Assembly: GCA_005878835.1 (NCBI GenBank)
Contig: VBMV01000056.1
Span: 1 to 64,000 of the forward strand
Direction of reading: 5' to 3'
Source: Gammaproteobacteria bacterium
GTDB lineage: Bacteria > Pseudomonadota > Gammaproteobacteria > Steroidobacterales > Steroidobacteraceae
Length of the DNA: 64,000 bases
The notes beneath the pieces are model-generated. The model made no database searches. It was not told where the DNA came from and saw nothing but the letters and a program-made list of their open reading frames with translations. Positions 18,841 through 30,152 of this stretch are shown piece after piece (position 1 is the first letter of the stretch; every line of letters begins with the position of its first letter). Both the position numbers and the translations under genes were made by a program.

Positions 18841-19119
18841 TCAGTGCCCGTGCACCGTCAGCGCGGGATCGAGCAGCCGCAGGGCCTGGCCGGCGTCGGC
18901 CGCGCCGGTGCGCAGGATGTCCTCCTGGGTATAAGTGCGGCCGAGTCCGGCGCAGTCTGCCTCCTTCACCGGAATGCGCGTGGCCGTATCCGGGACGCAG
19001 CCCGGGGTGCGCGCGAGCGCCAGCGAAGCGCTCTTCGGCGGCTCACGGGTCGCAGACGCGGTCGTGCAGGCCGCGAGCGGCAGGACCAGGAAGGCGCCGA
19101 TGAGGAGTTTCGTCAGCAT
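18841..19119 (-). CDS. Small putative lipoprotein
   Basis: The 92-residue product begins MLTKLLIGAFLVLPLAACTTAS: a lipoprotein signal with lipobox LAAC, so the mature protein would start at Cys18. The remainder has two further Cys (in 'TPGCVPDT' and 'EADCAGLG') and ends 'DILRTGAADAGQALRLLD...'. I do not recognise a domain. The ATG at 19119 is preceded by GAGGTG at 6 bases. The stop lies 3 bases from the truB stop (convergent). Function unknown; the lipoprotein call is fairly secure. Confidence 0.75.
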   Translation of the reverse strand: MLTKLLIGAFLVLPLAACTTASATREPPKSASLALARTPGCVPDTATRIPVKEADCAGLGRTYTQEDILRTGAADAGQALRLLDPALTVHGH

Positions 19120-19218
19120 GGCAGTCACCTCGGCTCGATCCTAGTGCCGGCCTGAATACCGCGCAAACGGCCCCCCGATTCGACAGCCGTTCCTGCCCGA
19201 AGCGCGCCGCCGCTGCCC

Positions 19219-20964
19219 TCAACCCCGCCGCCTGTGCGGCGCCGCCGAGCTTTCCGCCGGCTGCAGGAACTGGCGCTCCAGTTCCGCCGCCGACAGGGGT
19301 CGGGCGAGGAGAAACCCCTGCGCCTCCTGGCAGCCGCGCCCGCGCAGCCATTCGAGTTGCCCCGAGCGCTCGATGCCCTCGGCCGTCACGGTGATGCCCA
19401 GACTCTCGCCGAGCGACAGGATGGCGTTGGCGATGGCGGCATCGCTCGCCGAGCGGTCCACGTCGCGCACGAATGCCTTGTCGATCTTGATGCGGTCGGG
19501 GGGAAAGCGGGTGATGTAGGCGAGCGCGGAATAGCCGGTGCCGAAGTCATCGAGCGCAATGCGGCAGCCGAGCTCGCGCAGCTTCTTGAGCGCGTTGCGC
19601 CCGGCGGCGGAGTCCTTCACCAGCAGCGATTCGGTGATCTCGACCTCGATCAGCGAGGCGGGAACGCCAGCCGCCGCCGCTTCAGCGCGGATGACGCGCG
19701 CCGGATCCCCGTGCAGCAGGTCCTTGCCGGACACGTTGATGGCCACCGGGACGGTGAAGCCCCGATCCATCCACTTGCGCAGCTGCCGGCACACCGCGCG
19801 CACCACCCAGCTGCCCAAATCCAGGATGAGGCCGCTGTCCTCGGCGATCTCGATGAAGCGCAGCGGCGGGATCTCACCGTGCTCGGCATCGCACCAGCGC
19901 AGCAGCGCCTCCACCCCCACGAGCTGATTGTCGTGCAGACGGAACTTCGGCTGATACACCAGGTTGAGACGGTCCTCCACCACCGCGCGGCGCAGGCGCG
20001 CCTCGAGGTCGAGCCAGTTGGCGAGCCGGCTGCTCATCGCGGGGGTGTAGACGGCGACCGACTCCGCGGCGCCGGTCTTGGCCTGGTACATGGCGGTGTC
20101 GGCGTGCTTGAGCACCGTCGCGACATCGGCGCCGTCGTCCGGGTGGACGGCCACGCCGATGCTCGGCGCCGGGTAGAACTCGAGGCCGTCGTAGCGGATG
20201 GGCTCCTTGAACGCCGTGGCGCACGCCTCCGCGATGTGAATGGCGCGCGCGCGCGCACTCGCGTGCCGCACCAGGATGACGAACTCGTCCCCGCCGAAGC
20301 GGGCGAGGGCCAGCTGCTGGCCTTCGGCCTTGAAGCCCTCCAGCAGCCCGCTGAGCTTGCCGGCGACGTTGCGCAGCACCGTGTCACCCACCGCGTGCCC
20401 GAAGGTGTCGTTCACCCGCTTGAAGCTGTTCAGGTCCAGATAGACGACCGCGACCGACTCCTGCAGTTGTGCCGCATCGCGCACCAGCCGCTCGGCGGTC
20501 TCGATGCAGTACTGTCGATTCGGCAGCCCGGTGAGCGGGTCGAAGTAGGCGAGCCGCTCGATGCGCTCGGCGGCGGCGGCATTGCGCAGAATGTACTCGA
20601 GCCGCCGCGGCAGCAGCGCCCAGTTGACGGGCTTGGAGATGAAATCCGTCGCCCCCGCTTCGAAGGCGCGGGTGATGGCGGGCGAATCCTCGTGGCCGGT
20701 CACCATCACGATGGGCACGGTGGCGAAGCGCGACTCCGCCCGCAGGCGGCGGCACACCGAGTTGCCATCCATGCCGGGCATGTCGACGTCGAGCAGCACG
20801 ATGGCGACGTCCTGCGACAAGGCGGCCTCCAGCGCCGCCGTGCCGTTGTCGAAGGCAAGCGGCGTCAGGCCGCCGGCGCTGGCGGCTTCCGCGAGCAGCA
20901 GGCGGCCGAGATCCTCATCGTCGGCGATGATCGCGATGGGCGCCGTGGCGCGTGCCTCGCTCAT
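19219..20964 (-). CDS. Response regulator with GGDEF and EAL domains (c-di-GMP turnover)
   Basis: The 581-residue cytoplasmic protein has a receiver domain (about 10-130; phospho-Asp in 'IVLLDVDMPGMDG', Lys in 'FISKPVNW'), a GGDEF domain with an intact 'RFGGDEFVIL', and an EAL domain with intact 'GVEALLRW' and 'DDFGTGYSALAY'. There is no RxxD inhibitory site in front of GGDEF, so the cyclase would not be product-inhibited at that site. Both synthesis and breakdown of c-di-GMP are possible. The start was set at ATG 20964, which overlaps the stop of the upstream kinase (ATGA), making the kinase its probable phosphodonor. Confidence 0.94.
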   Translation of the reverse strand: MSEARATAPIAIIADDEDLGRLLLAEAASAGGLTPLAFDNGTAALEAALSQDVAIVLLDVDMPGMDGNSVCRRLRAESRFATVPIVMVTGHEDSPAITRAFEAGATDFISKPVNWALLPRRLEYILRNAAAAERIERLAYFDPLTGLPNRQYCIETAERLVRDAAQLQESVAVVYLDLNSFKRVNDTFGHAVGDTVLRNVAGKLSGLLEGFKAEGQQLALARFGGDEFVILVRHASARARAIHIAEACATAFKEPIRYDGLEFYPAPSIGVAVHPDDGADVATVLKHADTAMYQAKTGAAESVAVYTPAMSSRLANWLDLEARLRRAVVEDRLNLVYQPKFRLHDNQLVGVEALLRWCDAEHGEIPPLRFIEIAEDSGLILDLGSWVVRAVCRQLRKWMDRGFTVPVAINVSGKDLLHGDPARVIRAEAAAAGVPASLIEVEITESLLVKDSAAGRNALKKLRELGCRIALDDFGTGYSALAYITRFPPDRIKIDKAFVRDVDRSASDAAIANAILSLGESLGITVTAEGIERSGQLEWLRGRGCQEAQGFLLARPLSAAELERQFLQPAESSAAPHRRRG

Positions 20965-23900
20965 GCGCTCGCTCGCAGGCGCTGTGCCGACAGCTCTTCG
21001 ATCAGGGCCGGGTAGGCCGCCGCCAGCCGCTCGTACAGCTCGCGGGCGCGTTGCGCCTCGCCGGCGGCACACAGCCGCTCGAGCTCGCGAACATCGCGGG
21101 CGAAGGCGTTCGCGCCGACGTTGGCGGCGCTGGAGCCGAGCTTGTGGCAGATGGCGGCGGCTGCGACGAGGTCCGCCGCGTCCAGCGCGGCGGCGAGCTG
21201 CGCCAGCGCCGGCGCGGCTCCGGCCTGAAACAGCTCGACGAGCTTCGAGTACAGGTCGACGCGCTCATCGCTGCGCAGGCGGCGCAGGGTGGCCACTGCC
21301 GCGGCGTCCACGCTCGCCAGTGGATCGCTCGGCGCGCGCGTGCCTGCCGCGAGCGCGCCGCGCACGCCGAAGCGGCGCACCACCTGTGCGCACTCCTCCA
21401 GCGTGTAGGGCTTGCTCAGCATGTCGTCCATGCCCGCCGTGAGGCACGCGTCCCGATAGTTGGCCGCATCGTGCGCCGTGAGTGCGACGATCGGCACCCG
21501 GGCGGCGGCCGCGCCGCGCTGGCGGATCAGGGCCGTGGTCGCGAAGCCGTCCATGCCGGGCATGCTCAGGTCCATGAGGATCAGGTCGAAGCGCTCGGCG
21601 GCATGGCGGGCCACGGCCTCGGCGCCGTCCTTGACCCACACCGAGGTGCAACCCAGAGCCGTGAGGTAGCCCTGCGCGACCGCGGCATTCACCGGCTCGT
21701 CCTCCACCAGCAGCACGTGCGCGCTCAGGGCCTCGGCGGGCGCCACGGCCGGCGCAACCACCGCCTGCGGCGTGCGAGCGCCGGCGGCGGCGAGGGCGTC
21801 GTAGAGTGCGCCGCGCTGCACGGGTTTGAGCACCACGGCCTGGCTCTCGAGGCCCGCCAGGTCCGGTGAGTCGAGCTCGGCGGCGGTGGCGAGCACGATC
21901 AGATTCCGCTGCCGCGCCTGGCCGGCGCCCAGGCGCGCCTTCAGGTAGTCACGCTGGCTGCCGGCATCGGCGAGGACCAGGTCCTGCTCCGCGGGCGGGG
22001 TGGCGTTGTCGGGGAGCACCATGAGACCGAGCGCGCGGGCGTGCCGCGCGAGGGATTCGGCCAGCGCCGGCCGGCGGGTCAGAATGCGCACGCGGCGCTG
22101 CGGCCACATCGGCGCCGGCGCGGCCGCTGCCGGCCCGGCCGGAAGCTGCAGCCGCAGATGAAACGTCGAGCCGGCCCGCGGGCGGCTGTCGACGCTGATG
22201 CTGCCGCCCATGAGCTGCGCGAGCTCGCGGCAGATGGCGAGCCCGAGCCCGCTGCCGCCGAAGCGCCGGGTAGTCGACTCGTCCGCCTGAGTGAAGGGCT
22301 CGAAGATCTTGCCGATCGTGGCCGCATCCATGCCGATGCCCGTGTCGCTCACCGAGATATCGAGGCTCGTGCCGCCCGGGGCTTGCGGGTGCACGTCCGC
22401 CTTGACGATCACCTCGCCCTGGGCGGTGAACTTGACGGCGTTGCCGATCAGATTCATGAGGATCTGCCGCACCCGCAGCGCATCGCCCCGCAGCGAGCAG
22501 TGCTCGCGCGCCGGTGGCCACACGATCAGCTCGATGCCCTTGGCCTGGGCGGCGCCCGCGAACAGGCTGGTGCACTCCTCGAGCACCTGGCCGAGATCGA
22601 ACGGCAGCTCCTCGAGCGCGATCTTGCCGGCATTGATCTTCGACAGATCCAGCAGGTCGTTGACGATCTGCAGCAGCACCCGGGCCGAGGAGCGGATGGT
22701 GTCGGTGAGGCGCGCCTGGGTCGAGGACAGGGGTGTGCGCGCGAGGAGCTCGGTCATGCCGACCACGCCGTTCATCGGCGTGCGCAGCTCGTGGCTCATG
22801 CGATCGAGAAAGTTGCCCTTGGCCTGCACCGCGTCGGCGAGCTGGCGGTTGCTCTCGGTGAGCTCCCGGGTGCGCAGCTCCACCTCCGACTCCAGACGCT
22901 GCCGGGCGCTCACGACGCGCTGGAACTTCAGCCGCTGCAGGCGCACGCGGTAGGCGAGCGCGGCGAGGGCCGCGAGCGCGTAGGCGATGCAGGCCCACCA
23001 CGATTTCCACGGCGCCGGGTCGCGATGGATGGTGAGCCTGAGCGGCGTGCCGCTCCAGATCGAATCGGAGTTCGCCGCCCGCACCTCGAGCAGATGATCG
23101 CCGGCCTCGAGGTTGGTGAGCGTGATGCGCCGCTGCGCGCCGAGGTCGAGCCAGCGATCGGTCAGGCCCGTCATGCGGTAGGCGAGACGGTTGCGCTTCG
23201 GGGATGCGAAGTCGAGCGCGCCGAAATCCAGTGACAGGATGTTGGCCCGGTAACCGAGATCGATGCGCTCGAGCAGCCAGTAGGGCTTCGGGCCCGGCGC
23301 CGGCACGCCCAGGACCTCGACCCGGGTCAGCGCCACGTGCGGGGGCTGGCGGTTCTCGGTGAGCCGCGACGGATCGAAGATGTTGAATCCGCCGGGCCCG
23401 CCGAAGCACAGACGCCCGTCGCGCAGGCGATGGTAGGCGCCGAAGTTGAACTCCTCGCCCTGCAGGCCGTGCTCGCGGTGATAGCTCTTGATGCCGCCGC
23501 TCTCGGGATCGTAGCGCACCAGGCCGGCGTCCGAGCTCAGCCAGATGCGGCCGCCGGCGTCCGCCACCACCCCGTACACGGTGTCGCTCGACAGGCCTTC
23601 CTCGCGCGAGAGCACCTTGAAGCGGATCGCATCCGGTGCCGCCGCGGAGCCTTGCACCAGGGCGAGCCCGCCGCCGTCGGTCCCCACCCACACCCGGTCG
23701 CGCGCATCCACCGCCAGCGCGTAGACCGTGTTTGCGGGCAGCGTCCCCGGGTCGCGCGCGTCGTGGCGGAACACTTTGACGACCGTGCCGTCGGCGCGCG
23801 CCAGGTCGAGCCCGCCGCCGTCGGTCCCCATCCACAGGTTGCCGTGCGAGTCCTGCGCGATCGCCGTGACGTGCGGGGAGCTGAGCGCGCCCGGCGCGCC

Positions 23901-25403
23901 GGAGCCGTAAGGCAGCTGGCGGACGCGTCCGCTCGCGGGGTCGAGCACGTTCGCGCCGCCGCCGTGAGTGCCGACCCAGATCGCACCGTTGCGCGCCTCG
24001 AAAATGGTCATGATGCCGGCGGCGCTCAGGGACTGCGGATCGCCTGCCTTTACGCCTATGGACTGCAGCCGCCCGTCGGGCGAGAGCTTGCGCAGGCCAT
24101 TGCCGAAGGTTCCGATCCACAGCGTGCCGTGGTGATCCTCGCGCAGCGACATCACCCGCGCATCGCCGATGGCATTGTGCCGCCCGGTGATGGCGTCGAT
24201 GTCGGTGGCCTTGCCGCTGTCATCGTCGTACAGGGTGAGGCCGCCTCCGAGGGACGCGATCCACACCTTGTTATCGGGCGCCTCGGCGAATGCCGTCACC
24301 AGCTTGTCTCCCAGCCAGGCCGGGCGGTGCCCGCCGAGCTCCCAGCTGCGGGGATTCCAGCGGCTGACGCCGCCGGCGCGCGTTCCGATCCACACCAGGC
24401 CGGTCTCGTCCTGGTACAGCGACATGACGAAGGAGTCGCGCAACGAGTCGGCATCGCTCGGCTCGTGGCGGTAGTGGCTGAACTGTCCGGTGGCGCGGTT
24501 GAGCATATCCAGCCCGCCCGCGGTTCCGACCCACAGGTGACCCGCCTGATCCTCGAGCAGCGCCCGCACGTCGTCGTTGGCGAGCGAAGCCGGGTTTGCC
24601 GCATCGTGACGCAGCAGCTGCAGTACGCCGCCGGCGCGGTCCATCCGCTCGAGACCTCCATAGCTGCCGACCCACAGGGCGCCCGCCTGGTCCTCCAGCA
24701 CCCGCGAGATGCGGCTGCCGCTCAGGGCGCGCAGATGAAGGAACCCGTGGTGCTCGGGCTGCCAGCGATCGAGCCCCGCTTCGGTGCCGACCCACAGGGT
24801 CCCCGAGCGGTCGAAGGTCAGGGTGCTGATGCGGTCATCGACCAGCGAGCTCGGGTCCGAGGGATCGTGGCGCAGGTGCTCGATGCGCCCCGATGCCGGC
24901 TCCAGAACGTCGAGCCCCGCGTTGGAGGTTCCGATCCAGACACGATCGCCGCCATCGACCATGACAGTGTGCACGGCGTCGCTGGCGAGCGAGGCGGGAT
25001 TGTCCGGGTCGTGGCGGTAGACGATGAAGGTGTCGGTGGTGCGCTGCCAGCGCGCCACGCCGCCGTCCTTGATGGCGATCCACAGATCGTGGTGCCGGTC
25101 CTCGACGATGGCCTGGATGTAGTTGCCCGGCAGCCCGCCGCGGGCGCTGCGCGAGTAGGCGTAGCGGAACAGCTCATGGCCGTCGTAGCGCACCAGGCCG
25201 TCTTCGGTGGCGAGCCATACGAAGCCCTGCGCGTCCTGCAGGGTCGCGAACACCGTCCCCTGCGGCAGGCCGTCGGAGGTCGTCAGGTGATCGAGCACCA
25301 GCGGCGCGTCCGCGGCGTGCGCGCCGGCACACACCCCCAGCAGGCACAGCGCTGCGATGATCAGCGTCGCAGACCGGGTGCCGCCATGGGTGTTCGTGCT
25401 CAT
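20961..25403 (-). CDS. Two-component-propeller hybrid histidine kinase
   Basis: The 1480-residue inner-membrane sensor kinase has a signal peptide (ATLIIAALCLLGVCAGAHAA), about 14 periplasmic two-component propeller repeats ('LWVGTxGGLxR' type, about 40-700), a Y_Y_Y domain (about 710-790) and one membrane helix ('ACIAYALAALAALAYRV'). In the cytoplasm follow HisKA with H-box 'MSHELRTPMNG', HATPase ('LMNLIGNAVKFTAQG'), a receiver-like domain that lacks a clear phospho-Asp, a true receiver ('LILMDLSMPGMDG', 'MLSKPYT') and a C-terminal Hpt domain ('ICHKLGSSAANVGA'). I chose ATG 25403, which gives a proper signal peptide. Members with this architecture often sense glycans; the ligand here is unknown. 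It is cotranslated with the GGDEF-EAL regulator. Confidence 0.93.
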   Translation of the reverse strand: MSTNTHGGTRSATLIIAALCLLGVCAGAHAADAPLVLDHLTTSDGLPQGTVFATLQDAQGFVWLATEDGLVRYDGHELFRYAYSRSARGGLPGNYIQAIVEDRHHDLWIAIKDGGVARWQRTTDTFIVYRHDPDNPASLASDAVHTVMVDGGDRVWIGTSNAGLDVLEPASGRIEHLRHDPSDPSSLVDDRISTLTFDRSGTLWVGTEAGLDRWQPEHHGFLHLRALSGSRISRVLEDQAGALWVGSYGGLERMDRAGGVLQLLRHDAANPASLANDDVRALLEDQAGHLWVGTAGGLDMLNRATGQFSHYRHEPSDADSLRDSFVMSLYQDETGLVWIGTRAGGVSRWNPRSWELGGHRPAWLGDKLVTAFAEAPDNKVWIASLGGGLTLYDDDSGKATDIDAITGRHNAIGDARVMSLREDHHGTLWIGTFGNGLRKLSPDGRLQSIGVKAGDPQSLSAAGIMTIFEARNGAIWVGTHGGGANVLDPASGRVRQLPYGSGAPGALSSPHVTAIAQDSHGNLWMGTDGGGLDLARADGTVVKVFRHDARDPGTLPANTVYALAVDARDRVWVGTDGGGLALVQGSAAAPDAIRFKVLSREEGLSSDTVYGVVADAGGRIWLSSDAGLVRYDPESGGIKSYHREHGLQGEEFNFGAYHRLRDGRLCFGGPGGFNIFDPSRLTENRQPPHVALTRVEVLGVPAPGPKPYWLLERIDLGYRANILSLDFGALDFASPKRNRLAYRMTGLTDRWLDLGAQRRITLTNLEAGDHLLEVRAANSDSIWSGTPLRLTIHRDPAPWKSWWACIAYALAALAALAYRVRLQRLKFQRVVSARQRLESEVELRTRELTESNRQLADAVQAKGNFLDRMSHELRTPMNGVVGMTELLARTPLSSTQARLTDTIRSSARVLLQIVNDLLDLSKINAGKIALEELPFDLGQVLEECTSLFAGAAQAKGIELIVWPPAREHCSLRGDALRVRQILMNLIGNAVKFTAQGEVIVKADVHPQAPGGTSLDISVSDTGIGMDAATIGKIFEPFTQADESTTRRFGGSGLGLAICRELAQLMGGSISVDSRPRAGSTFHLRLQLPAGPAAAAPAPMWPQRRVRILTRRPALAESLARHARALGLMVLPDNATPPAEQDLVLADAGSQRDYLKARLGAGQARQRNLIVLATAAELDSPDLAGLESQAVVLKPVQRGALYDALAAAGARTPQAVVAPAVAPAEALSAHVLLVEDEPVNAAVAQGYLTALGCTSVWVKDGAEAVARHAAERFDLILMDLSMPGMDGFATTALIRQRGAAAARVPIVALTAHDAANYRDACLTAGMDDMLSKPYTLEECAQVVRRFGVRGALAAGTRAPSDPLASVDAAAVATLRRLRSDERVDLYSKLVELFQAGAAPALAQLAAALDAADLVAAAAICHKLGSSAANVGANAFARDVRELERLCAAGEAQRARELYERLAAAYPALIEELSAQRLRASA

Positions 25404-25622
25404 GCGCCTACCATGCACGAGGCCGTCCCTCGATGTGTTGACCGACTTCAGGCGCGCCGCTGCCAGTCCCGGTTTACGACTCGATGCGATACGCATTGTC
25501 AGGGGCTGTGACGTGCGTCGCAGTCGAGCTCAACTCAGGCGCGCGCCCGCGATCGTGACGCGCGTCGCATAACGTCCGGTCAAATCCCCCGCTGCGCCCG
25601 GCGGTGCGGGCGCGAGGCTCGC
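25404..25622. other. Intergenic region upstream of the hybrid kinase
   Basis: These 219 bases lie between the two leftward signalling genes. They would hold the kinase promoter. I see no convincing gene, repeat or clear promoter pair. Confidence 0.4.
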
Positions 25623-27254
25623 TCAGGCCCGGGCCGCCGCGCGCCGCGGTGTCGCGATGTCAGCCGCGGCGTCCCGGAACAGGTCGCCGCTCCCCAGCCG
25701 GCAGCCGAGCGCCAGCAGCGCCGCGCGCTGCTCGGGATCGTCGACGCCGGTGGCGATGGGCGTGACCCCCAGCGCGGTGGCCATGCCGATGCCGGCGTGA
25801 CACACCTTGCGTGCCACCGCGTCGCTGCGCAGTGCGGTCACCCAGGCGCGATCGAGCTGCAATCCCCAGATCGGTGCGCGGGCCAGAAGGTCGAGCGAGC
25901 CCATCCCGCGGCCGACTTCGTCGACCACCAGCTGCACGCCGAGCTGCCCCAGGCAGCGCAGGTCGACCGCGTCGCGCGCAATGAGCGCACGCTCGGAGAC
26001 GCGCAGCTCCAGCCGCTCGGCGGGCACGGCGCCGTCGGACAGGATGCGGCCGATGTCGGCGGCGAAATCCTCGTGCAGCACGTGATGGCGCAGCGCGCCG
26101 AAGGACAGACGCACGTCCGCGTCCGCTGCGGCCGAGAGGCGCGCGAAATCCTCGCCGAGGCCGCCGAGGACGGCGCGCGACAGCGTCGTGGCGAGACCGG
26201 TGGTTTCGGCGACTTTCAGGAATTCCGCCGCACGGATCTCCCCGCGCAGCGGGTGCAGCCAGCGCAGGTATCCCACCCAGGTGACCAGACGACCGCTCTC
26301 GAGGTCGTGACGGCCGACGTAGCGCAGACGGATGTCGCGGTTCGCAATGGCGTCACGCAACTCACGGGCGATGTCGAGCCGCGCCAGGGACCGCAGCCGC
26401 AGGGTGTCGGTGAAGAAGCACACCGCGGAGGATCCGCAGCGGCGCGCTTCGGTGGCGGCGGCGCGCGCGTGATCGAGGAGCAGCTTCGGCGAGGAGGCAT
26501 CCTGGCCCAGAACCGCCACACCAGCGTAGGGCGTCAGATGGAACTCGGCGCCGAGGGTCGCGACCGGCTCGCGCAGGCTGGCGCATACGCTCCCGAGGCA
26601 GGCATCGATGGCCTCGCGATCCGAGCTCTCGAGCACCACCGCCAGGAGACTCTCGCTCAACTGTCCCAGGTACCACCAGGCTTTCTCAGCGCCGGGGTCC
26701 TGGGCCGGCAGCCGCAGGATCGCCGCGCTCAAGATCTGCTCTGCGACTTTGGGGGCGATGATCTGCGCGATATCGGCGATGCCATCGACGTGGATGACGG
26801 CGACGGCGAGCGGCATCTCGCGCAGCGCAGCCATGGACATCGACTCCTTGAAACGGCGCAGGAAGCCGCGGCGGTCGAGCTGCGGCCGGGGGCGCTCATC
26901 GGTGGCATCCAGCGCATCCTCCGGCGCCGTGGCCGCGGCGCGCACGACACAGATCGCGCACTCCGGACCGTGGGCGCTGGCGCGCGCCTCGTAGGCGCAT
27001 CCGCCTTCCTCGAAGCGCGCTTCCGTGGTCGCGCGCGAGGCGATCGCCCGGCGCGCGAGCTGCCTGAGCAGGGCCGCCACGGGTCGCGGCCACACGGCCT
27101 CGAGCCGCTGACCGGTGAGACCCCGCGACGGCCGCAGCTCGGGGACGCCGTGCCCGCCGCCACACTGCAGCACGACGCCATCGCGTCGGACGAGCAGCAC
27201 GAGATCGGGCAGCCCTTCGATCAGCGCATCCGGGGTCTCGGAGAGGTTCGTCAT
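25623..27254 (-). CDS. Degenerate PAS-GGDEF-EAL protein
   Basis: The 543-residue cytoplasmic protein follows the PAS-GGDEF-EAL plan but has lost both catalytic motifs. The GGDEF position reads 'YLGQLSESLLAVVL'. The EAL position reads 'VGYLRWLHPL' in place of EALLRWxHP. 'DDFGTGYS' is replaced by 'DEVGRGMGS', and the later AEGVE motif by 'ATGVDD'. The N-terminal about 100 residues look PAS-like ('LPDLVLLVRRDGVVLQ'). It probably cannot make or break c-di-GMP but could bind it or a partner protein (inference). It is separated from the hybrid kinase by 219 bases in the same orientation. Confidence 0.85.
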   Translation of the reverse strand: MTNLSETPDALIEGLPDLVLLVRRDGVVLQCGGGHGVPELRPSRGLTGQRLEAVWPRPVAALLRQLARRAIASRATTEARFEEGGCAYEARASAHGPECAICVVRAAATAPEDALDATDERPRPQLDRRGFLRRFKESMSMAALREMPLAVAVIHVDGIADIAQIIAPKVAEQILSAAILRLPAQDPGAEKAWWYLGQLSESLLAVVLESSDREAIDACLGSVCASLREPVATLGAEFHLTPYAGVAVLGQDASSPKLLLDHARAAATEARRCGSSAVCFFTDTLRLRSLARLDIARELRDAIANRDIRLRYVGRHDLESGRLVTWVGYLRWLHPLRGEIRAAEFLKVAETTGLATTLSRAVLGGLGEDFARLSAAADADVRLSFGALRHHVLHEDFAADIGRILSDGAVPAERLELRVSERALIARDAVDLRCLGQLGVQLVVDEVGRGMGSLDLLARAPIWGLQLDRAWVTALRSDAVARKVCHAGIGMATALGVTPIATGVDDPEQRAALLALGCRLGSGDLFRDAAADIATPRRAAARA

Positions 27255-27379
27255 GCTGACAATCCTAGGGACGCAGGCGCGCGCAGTCCTCGACGCACGT
27301 CACGGGGCGCCGCGACGCGCCGCATTCGTACGTCATTGATTTGAAGGGGCTATGCTCATCGCCCCGACGCACGGGACCT

Positions 27380-27583
27380 ATGTCGGAGTCAGCATTCCCC
27401 AGGCCCTGGAAACACGTGCCGATGCGACGCCGGCAGGCGCTCGGCACAGTGATGGTGCTGCTCGCCGGTGTTGGCGTCGCCGGCGGGGAGCGCGGCGAGC
27501 GCCGACGATCTGCTCGACCTCACCGCATTCAGGGGGCAGGTCGTGTATGGCGACTTCTGGGCATCCTCGAGCGCATCGTGCCG
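27380..27583 (+). pseudogene. Truncated, frameshifted thioredoxin/TlpA-like gene
   Basis: An ATG at 27380 opens a frame with a signal peptide (MRRRQALGTVMVLLAGVGVAG). A one-base shift at the G-run 27485-27488 is needed to continue into 'SAASADDLLDLTAFRGQVVYGDFWAS', the start of a TlpA-type thioredoxin fold. The expected Trp-Cys-x-x-Cys is degraded to Ser-Ser-Ser-Ala-Ser-Cys (27564-27581) and homology stops there; the rest of the domain is missing. The rpsO promoter region follows. I read it as the relic of an exported thiol-disulfide protein gene. The end coordinate is approximate. Confidence 0.6.
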
Positions 27584-27633
27584 ACGACGCCGAGCGCTTT
27601 CGTCCGCGGCCAGTGGGCGCGGGGCTTGCAGGC

Positions 27634-27663
27634 TTGTGGCAGGCCGGCTCGGCCGGGTACAAT
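27634..27663 (+). promoter_or_regulatory. Likely rpsO promoter
   Basis: TTGTGG (27634-27639) and TACAAT (27658-27663) are separated by 18 bp and lie about 50 bp before rpsO. This would give rpsO its own promoter, independent of truB, in line with the interrupted operon. Confidence 0.55.
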
Positions 27664-27714
27664 CCCGCGCTTATCAAAAGGGCTCTCAAGACAAGTAGTT
27701 AGGATTATCGCGCC

Positions 27715-27984
27715 ATGGCTCTAACCAGCGAAAAAAAGGGCGGGATTCTCGCGCAGTTCCGCCGCGCACCAGCCGACACCGGCTCCCCGGAAGTACAGGT
27801 GGCGCTGCTGTCCGAGCGCATCAATGGCCTCGGCGAGCACTTCACCGCGCACAAGCGTGATCATTCCTCGCGGCGCGGGCTCGTCAAGATGGTGAACCAA
27901 CGCCGCAAGCTCCTCGATTACCTCAGAGCCACGCAACCCCAGAAGTACCAGGAGCTCGTCGAGCGACTGGGGCTTCGCCGCTGA
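27715..27984 (+). CDS. rpsO: 30S ribosomal protein S15
   Basis: The 89-residue protein binds the central domain of 16S rRNA. It matches S15 throughout: '[21 protein letters not shown]', '[25 protein letters not shown]' and '[13 protein letters not shown]'-type end. It is followed by a hairpin and then pnp, the conserved rpsO-pnp pair. Confidence 0.98.
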   Translation: MALTSEKKGGILAQFRRAPADTGSPEVQVALLSERINGLGEHFTAHKRDHSSRRGLVKMVNQRRKLLDYLRATQPQKYQELVERLGLRR

Positions 27985-27990
27985 GAACCC

Positions 27991-28018
27991 AAGGGCCGCC
28001 GCTACATGCGCGGCCTTT
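27991..28018 (+). terminator. rpsO-pnp intergenic hairpin
   Basis: AAGGGCCGC (27991-27999) pairs with GCGGCCTTT (28010-28018) in 9 pairs including one G-T, followed by a T-rich stretch. It could be a leaky terminator or a processing hairpin for the rpsO-pnp transcript. Confidence 0.65.
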
Positions 28019-28058
28019 GTGTTTTGTGCTTGAACCTTCCACTTTCGAGGATTGAGCC

Positions 28059-30146
<2,088 letters not shown>

Positions 30147-30152
30147 GCGCGG

